Shown: positions 4,985-8,997 of the stretch, piece after piece
Layout of the letters: each line of letters begins with the position of its first letter
How positions within the stretch are numbered: position 1 is the stretch's first letter
Assembly (NCBI GenBank): GCA_015065205.1
Contig: SVQS01000073.1
Location: 1 to 8,997 of the forward strand
DNA: 8,997 nt
Source of the DNA: Oscillospiraceae bacterium
GTDB taxonomy: Bacteria; Bacillota; Clostridia; Oscillospirales; CAG-272
Direction: 5' to 3'
Position numbers and translations under genes: made by a program
The notes under the pieces: model-generated
Database searches by the model: none
What the model was told of the DNA's origin: nothing
Seen by the model: the letters and a program-made list of their open reading frames with translations, nothing else

Positions 4985-6898
4985 GTGAAAAAGGGGAAAA
5001 GCACACAAAAGTTGCAAACAAAACCGCAAGAAATGGCGGCGTATTTGTTCCATCAAGGCACAAATTTTTATGCTTATGAATATTTAGGCGTGCACTTTGA
5101 GGGAGAGCGTGTTGTTTTTCGCACCTGGGCACCCAATGCCGAATACGTTTCGGTGTGCGGTGATTTCAACGGTTGGAATCGAGATGCCGACCCTATGGCA
5201 CGCATCACCGAGGGTGGCGTGTGGGAGCTGATGCTTCCCCGAGAGCGAGTGCAGATGGAGCAGTGCTACAAATACTGCATCCGCAACAAAGGAAAAGAGC
5301 TCCTTAAGGCCGACCCCTACGGCTTTTCGATGCAACGCCCCCCCGAAACAGCCTCTCTGATTTGTGATATCAGTGGCTATACTTGGCGCGACAACGGATG
5401 GCTCGCGTATCGCAAAGCGCATTTCGACCGCGCAAATTATTTGTCACAACCCCTCAACATTTACGAGGTACATCTCGGCTCTTGGAAGAAGCATGCCGAC
5501 GGCAGCTACTATTCCTACGCCGAGCTTGCGGGCGATCTTGCCCCCTACCTCAAGCAAATGGGATATACACACGTTGAGCTGATGCCCATCAGCGAGCATC
5601 CCTTCGACGGCTCGTGGGGCTATCAGGTCTGCGGATATTACGCGCCCACCGCGCGTCACGGAAGCCCCAAGGATTTTATGGCATTTGTGGATGCGATGCA
5701 CGAGGCGGGCATCGGTGTCATCCTCGATTGGGTCCCCGCGCATTTTGCAAAGGATGCGCATGGCCTTTACGAATTTGACGGACAGCCCCTCTATGAATAT
5801 CAGGGCTGGGACCGCATCGAACACGAGGGTTGGGGCACGCGCCGCTTTGACGTCGGGCGCGAAGAGGTGCAAAGCTTTCTCATTTCCAACGCCGTTTATT
5901 GGCTCAAGGAATACCACATCGACGCGCTTCGCGTAGATGCCCTGGCTTCAATGCTTTATCTCGATTACGATAAACGCCCGGGTGAATGGGTACCCAACGT
6001 TTATGGCGATAATAAATGCTTAGAAGCGATTGCGTTCTTCCAAAAAATGAACGGTTACCTTGCCGCCAACTACCCCGACGTGATGACCATTGCCGAGGAA
6101 TCGACCTCTTGGGCGAACATCACGGGGTTTGAGCGCGAGGGACTTGGCTTTTCCTACAAGTGGAATATGGGATGGATGAACGATACGCTCACCTACGTGC
6201 AGGAGGACCCCTTGTGGCGTTCCTACCACCACGAAAAAATGAACTTTTCCATTCTTTATTCCTTTAGCGAGCGATACGTGCTCCCCATCTCGCACGACGA
6301 GGTGGTGCACGGCAAAAAGTCGCTGCTTGACAGAATGGCAGGGGATTACGAGACCAAATTTGCGGGCGCGCGGACGTATCTGACCTATATGATGACACAT
6401 CCCGGCAAAAAGCTGCTCTTTATGGGCAGTGAGATCGGAATGTTCCGCGAATGGGATCACGACGGCGAGATCGAATGGTTCTTGCTTGATTATGATATGC
6501 ACGCAAAATATCAGTTGTTCGTCGCGCGGCTCAATCAACTTTATTTAGAGAACCCCGAGCTGTGGGAGATGGACGAGACCCCCGACTCCTTTGTGTGGAT
6601 CGATGCCGACAACCGCGAGCAAAGCGTCTTTTCTTACAGACGTATCGCAAAAAACGGCGAAGAGCTCTGTGTATATCTCAACTTCTTACCTGTGCAGCGC
6701 GAGAACTTTCTTGCAGCCGTTCCCGATGAGGGGGAATACGAAGAAATTTTCAACAGTGACGCTCCCGAGTTCGGCGGCAAGGGTGTTCTCAACAAGGGAA
6801 CACTTACGAGCGAGCCTTGTATGCTGCGCGGATATTCTCAAGCGGTTCCCATCACCTTGCCTGCAATGAGCGCAGTGGTACTGAGGAAGATAAAGTGA
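4985..6898 (+). CDS. glgB: 1,4-alpha-glucan branching enzyme
   Basis: This cytosolic GH13 enzyme cuts alpha-1,4 glucan chains and rejoins them through alpha-1,6 bonds, branching glycogen. From GTG 4985 the protein has 637 residues, normal for the short Firmicutes form. Residues about 30-130 are the N-terminal CBM48 domain (VVFRTWAPNAEYVSVCGDFNGWN). The catalytic barrel spans about 160-490, with region I DWVPAHF (248-254), region II DALRVDALASM with nucleophile Asp318, region III TIAEEST with acid/base Glu371, and region IV SHDEVVHGK with the third catalytic Asp438. The spacings of 53 and 67 residues between these match the E. coli enzyme closely. A C-terminal beta domain follows. The frame is open upstream to 4880, so a 35-residue extension cannot be excluded, but only the GTG has a good ribosome binding site. 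It is the first gene of the glgB-glgC-glgD unit. Confidence 0.96.
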   Translation: MKKGKSTQKLQTKPQEMAAYLFHQGTNFYAYEYLGVHFEGERVVFRTWAPNAEYVSVCGDFNGWNRDADPMARITEGGVWELMLPRERVQMEQCYKYCIRNKGKELLKADPYGFSMQRPPETASLICDISGYTWRDNGWLAYRKAHFDRANYLSQPLNIYEVHLGSWKKHADGSYYSYAELAGDLAPYLKQMGYTHVELMPISEHPFDGSWGYQVCGYYAPTARHGSPKDFMAFVDAMHEAGIGVILDWVPAHFAKDAHGLYEFDGQPLYEYQGWDRIEHEGWGTRRFDVGREEVQSFLISNAVYWLKEYHIDALRVDALASMLYLDYDKRPGEWVPNVYGDNKCLEAIAFFQKMNGYLAANYPDVMTIAEESTSWANITGFEREGLGFSYKWNMGWMNDTLTYVQEDPLWRSYHHEKMNFSILYSFSERYVLPISHDEVVHGKKSLLDRMAGDYETKFAGARTYLTYMMTHPGKKLLFMGSEIGMFREWDHDGEIEWFLLDYDMHAKYQLFVARLNQLYLENPELWEMDETPDSFVWIDADNREQSVFSYRRIAKNGEELCVYLNFLPVQRENFLAAVPDEGEYEEIFNSDAPEFGGKGVLNKGTLTSEPCMLRGYSQAVPITLPAMSAVVLRKIK

Positions 6899-6901
6899 AC
6901 A

Positions 6902-6921
6902 AAAAACGAGCATCCGTTTTT
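6902..6921 (+). other. Small AT-rich hairpin between glgB and glgC
   Basis: AAAAACG (6902-6908) and CGTTTTT (6915-6921) form a 7-bp stem with a 6-nt loop just after the glgB stop. The T-run lies within the stem and not after it, and the stem has only two G-C pairs. It is therefore at most a weak, leaky terminator or a processing site. The remaining 65 nt before glgC show no convincing promoter, so glgC is probably read from the glgB promoter. Confidence 0.3.
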
Positions 6922-6986
6922 CGCTATCAATAACTAAAAATCCAAAACAATTATATAAAAAACATTTCAAGGAGGAAACGCGCACC

Positions 6987-8171
6987 ATGTTCAAGAAAAA
7001 AGAATGTGTTGCTATGCTCTTGGCAGGAGGGCAGGGCAGCCGACTCTTCGCACTTACTCAAAAAACCGCAAAGCCTGCCGTATCGTTTGGCGGCAAATAC
7101 CGCATTATTGATTTTCCTCTTTCCAACTGCATCAACTCGGGTGTGGATACCGTCGGAGTACTCACCCAATACCGTCCCTTGCTCCTCAACGAGTATATCG
7201 GCAACGGCCTTGCATGGGATCTTGACCGCCGTTTTGGCGGTGTGCAGATTCTTGCACCCTATCAAGGACAGAGCGGTGCCGATTGGTACCGCGGAACAGC
7301 AAACGCCATCTGGCAGAATATGGAGTTTATCAACCGCTACGATGCCAAATACGTGCTCATTCTCTCGGGTGACCACATCTACAAAATGGACTACGCAAAA
7401 ATGCTCGAGCAACACAAAAAGAGCGGTGCTGCCTGCACCATCGCAGTCCTTGACGTTCCGATCGAAGAAGCCAGCCGCTTTGGCATTATGAGCACCCGTG
7501 AGGATGGTTCCATCTTCAAATTTACCGAAAAGCCCAAAAATCCCGATAGTACCAAGGCGTCTATGGGTATTTACGTATTTACCAAGGATAAGCTCGAGGC
7601 ATATTTGAAGGCTGACAACGACGATCCTGCATCCTCTAACGACTTCGGCAAGAATATCATTCCCACAATGCTTGCATCGGGCGAGAAGATGATGTCTTAC
7701 TCCTTCGAGGGATATTGGAAGGACGTTGGAACCATTCAGTCTCTTTGGGAGGCGAATATGGATCTTTTGGGAGATGCTCCCGCATTCTCGCTTTTGGACG
7801 AGGCGTGGAGAATTTACAGCCGTCACTCGGCACAGCCCCCGCAGTACATCGCAAAGGGAGCCGTTGTTGAGAACGCATCGGTTACGGCGGGCTGTCAAAT
7901 TTACGGAACAGTGAAAAACAGCGTGCTGGGTGCCAACGTTTACGTTGGCAAGGGGGCTGTTGTTGAGGATAGCGTCATTATGAATGATGCTGTTATTGAG
8001 GACGGTGCTACCGTTCGTTATGCCATTCTTGACGAAAAAGTAACCGTTGGCAAAAAAGCCACCGTTGGCGCATCTCGCGAAAGCGGAGCCGAAATTGCCG
8101 TGGTTGGTGCTGACATTGTAATCAAAGCGAATGAGGTCGTTGCCCCCGGCGCGATGCTCTCCGAATCTTAA
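6987..8171 (+). CDS. glgC: Glucose-1-phosphate adenylyltransferase (ADP-glucose pyrophosphorylase), catalytic subunit
   Basis: This enzyme makes ADP-glucose from ATP and glucose-1-phosphate, the committed and usually allosterically controlled step of glycogen synthesis. The 394-residue protein has a nucleotidyltransferase domain (1-about 270) and a left-handed beta-helix domain (about 285-390, with repeats such as GAVVENASVTAGCQI and GKGAVVEDSVIMND). Key motifs are the nucleotide loop GGQGSRL (14-20), KPAVSFGGKYRIIDFPLSN (29-47), WYRGTANAIWQN (100-111), LSGDH (126-130, catalytic Asp129), FTEKPKN (179-185, with the glucose-1-phosphate-binding Glu181-Lys182) and YWKDVGTIQS (243-252). All catalytic positions are intact. 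ATG 6987 has AAGGAGG about 9-10 nt upstream. It follows glgB by 88 nt and precedes glgD by 14 nt, as in other Firmicutes where GlgC and GlgD assemble together. Confidence 0.97.
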   Translation: MFKKKECVAMLLAGGQGSRLFALTQKTAKPAVSFGGKYRIIDFPLSNCINSGVDTVGVLTQYRPLLLNEYIGNGLAWDLDRRFGGVQILAPYQGQSGADWYRGTANAIWQNMEFINRYDAKYVLILSGDHIYKMDYAKMLEQHKKSGAACTIAVLDVPIEEASRFGIMSTREDGSIFKFTEKPKNPDSTKASMGIYVFTKDKLEAYLKADNDDPASSNDFGKNIIPTMLASGEKMMSYSFEGYWKDVGTIQSLWEANMDLLGDAPAFSLLDEAWRIYSRHSAQPPQYIAKGAVVENASVTAGCQIYGTVKNSVLGANVYVGKGAVVEDSVIMNDAVIEDGATVRYAILDEKVTVGKKATVGASRESGAEIAVVGADIVIKANEVVAPGAMLSES

Positions 8172-8185
8172 GGAGGTAGTGGACT

Positions 8186-8997
8186 ATGACAGTTGCAGGT
8201 TTGATTTTTTCCAACAAGCAAGAGCAGGGATTTCCCGAAATGACGCGTCGCCGCACAACGGCGAGCATTCCCTTTGCGTGCCGCTATCGCCTTATCGATT
8301 TTCCGCTTTCCAATATGGTCAACTCCGATATTACAACCATCGGTGTTGTAACGCACTATAACTATCAATCACTGATGGACCACATCGGTGCAGGCAAGGA
8401 CTGGGATCTCGCACGCCGCTCGGGCGGTATTAAGCTCCTTCCCCCTTACGTTACCGCATACGAAAATCACGCCGCAGGCAAGCTCTATGAGAGCCGTCTT
8501 GAGGCGCTGATGGGCTCTGCAAACTTTATCAACCGTTGCGGAGCGGATTACATTGTGCTCAGCGATTGCGACGTCATTATGAACATCGATCTATCCGATG
8601 TTATCGAGCAGCACATTCGCAACGAAGCCTATATCACCCTCGTTGCCAAAAAGGTCAATGCAAAGGATTCTCTGTTCGGTCAGAACGCCGACGTGCTCGG
8701 TATCGACGAGAGCGGTCGCGTGACCTCGCTTTCCTACACCGCCCCCACAAAGGGCAACTACTATGCAAACACCTATTTGATGGTGGTGAGCCGTGCGGAT
8801 CTGCAAAACATCGTTTCCGATTCCATCGCACACCGCTACACAAGCTTTTCCAATGATATCCTCACACGTCAGCTCAAAAAGAAGAACATCCGCGCCTATA
8901 TTTACGACGGCTTCTGCGCGTCTGTTACCTCGCTTGAAAGCTATTTCAACGTTTCGATGAAGATGCTCGAGGATGACGTGAGAGCTGACCTGTTTGC
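8186..8997 (+). CDS. glgD: GlgD, non-catalytic partner subunit of ADP-glucose pyrophosphorylase (3' end outside window)
   Basis: This GlgC paralogue associates with GlgC in Firmicutes and tunes its activity. The first 270 residues are present, and the family is about 370 long. RYRLIDFPLSNMVNSDITTIGVVTHY (33-58) aligns directly with GlgC 38-62 and shows the kinship. The active site is degraded. The GGxGxRL nucleotide loop is replaced by FSNKQEQGFPEMTRR (8-22). The GlgC LSGDH becomes LSDCDV (125-130). The FTEKP glucose-1-phosphate motif is replaced around 181-187 by SLSYTAP. This fits a regulatory role. Start ATG 8186 has AGGAGG (8171-8176), whose first base is the last base of the glgC stop codon, with 9 nt spacing, so translation is probably coupled. 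The sugar-nucleotide enzyme glycogen synthase would be expected further on. Confidence 0.93.
   Translation, partial: MTVAGLIFSNKQEQGFPEMTRRRTTASIPFACRYRLIDFPLSNMVNSDITTIGVVTHYNYQSLMDHIGAGKDWDLARRSGGIKLLPPYVTAYENHAAGKLYESRLEALMGSANFINRCGADYIVLSDCDVIMNIDLSDVIEQHIRNEAYITLVAKKVNAKDSLFGQNADVLGIDESGRVTSLSYTAPTKGNYYANTYLMVVSRADLQNIVSDSIAHRYTSFSNDILTRQLKKKNIRAYIYDGFCASVTSLESYFNVSMKMLEDDVRADLF

Noticed and set aside
6951..7898. A 315-codon open frame on the minus strand opposite glgC
   Set aside because: It is a shadow of glgC: it has no ribosome binding site or recognisable motif, and its long open length follows from the codon use of the well-supported plus-strand gene.

Overview
The window reads as part of the chromosome of an anaerobic Gram-positive bacterium of the class Clostridia, probably a gut Oscillospirales/Ruminococcaceae-like lineage. 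This rests on AGGAGG-type ribosome binding sites, compact sigma-A promoters, a paired GlgC/GlgD ADP-glucose pyrophosphorylase, a monotopic alanine racemase operon, and small palindromic intergenic repeats of a kind common in such genomes. The assignment is inference; no 16S or other marker gene is present. I see no phage, insertion sequence, CRISPR or tRNA.

Left block (1-3868, all minus strand). A promoter at 3840-3868 drives a tight three-gene unit: alr (alanine racemase), then a signal-peptide/single-TM surface protein with a carbohydrate-binding-like ectodomain, then an AraC-family regulator. Junctions are 10 nt and 1 nt, so translation is probably coupled. About 330 bp further on lies ahcY (S-adenosylhomocysteine hydrolase), which runs off the left edge. 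The ahcY-araC gap holds a pair of converging palindromic repeats.

Middle (3869-4984). The divergent gap between alr and a small lipoprotein gene carries an 8-bp inverted repeat and a second, diverging pair of the same repeat family. The lipoprotein gene (4216-4722, plus) is an orphan of unknown function. It is followed by a near-consensus extended -10 promoter (4812-4840) directly abutted by a perfect 15-bp dyad (4797-4811).

Right block (4985-8997, plus). That promoter serves a glycogen operon: glgB (branching enzyme, GTG start), glgC (ADP-glucose pyrophosphorylase catalytic subunit) and glgD (its divergent partner subunit, cut by the right edge). GlgC/GlgD make ADP-glucose, a glycogen synthase (expected downstream, not seen) would polymerise it, and GlgB introduces alpha-1,6 branches.

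The most unusual signal is non-coding. Four copies of a 51-61 bp repeat keep conserved ends but carry unrelated central sequences that are all self-complementary. Next are the dyad at the glycogen promoter, a 16-bp sequence shared by the alr promoter and the ahcY leader, and the alr/surface-protein/AraC gene set. I see no convincing entirely new multi-gene system; most of the coding content is well-known metabolism.
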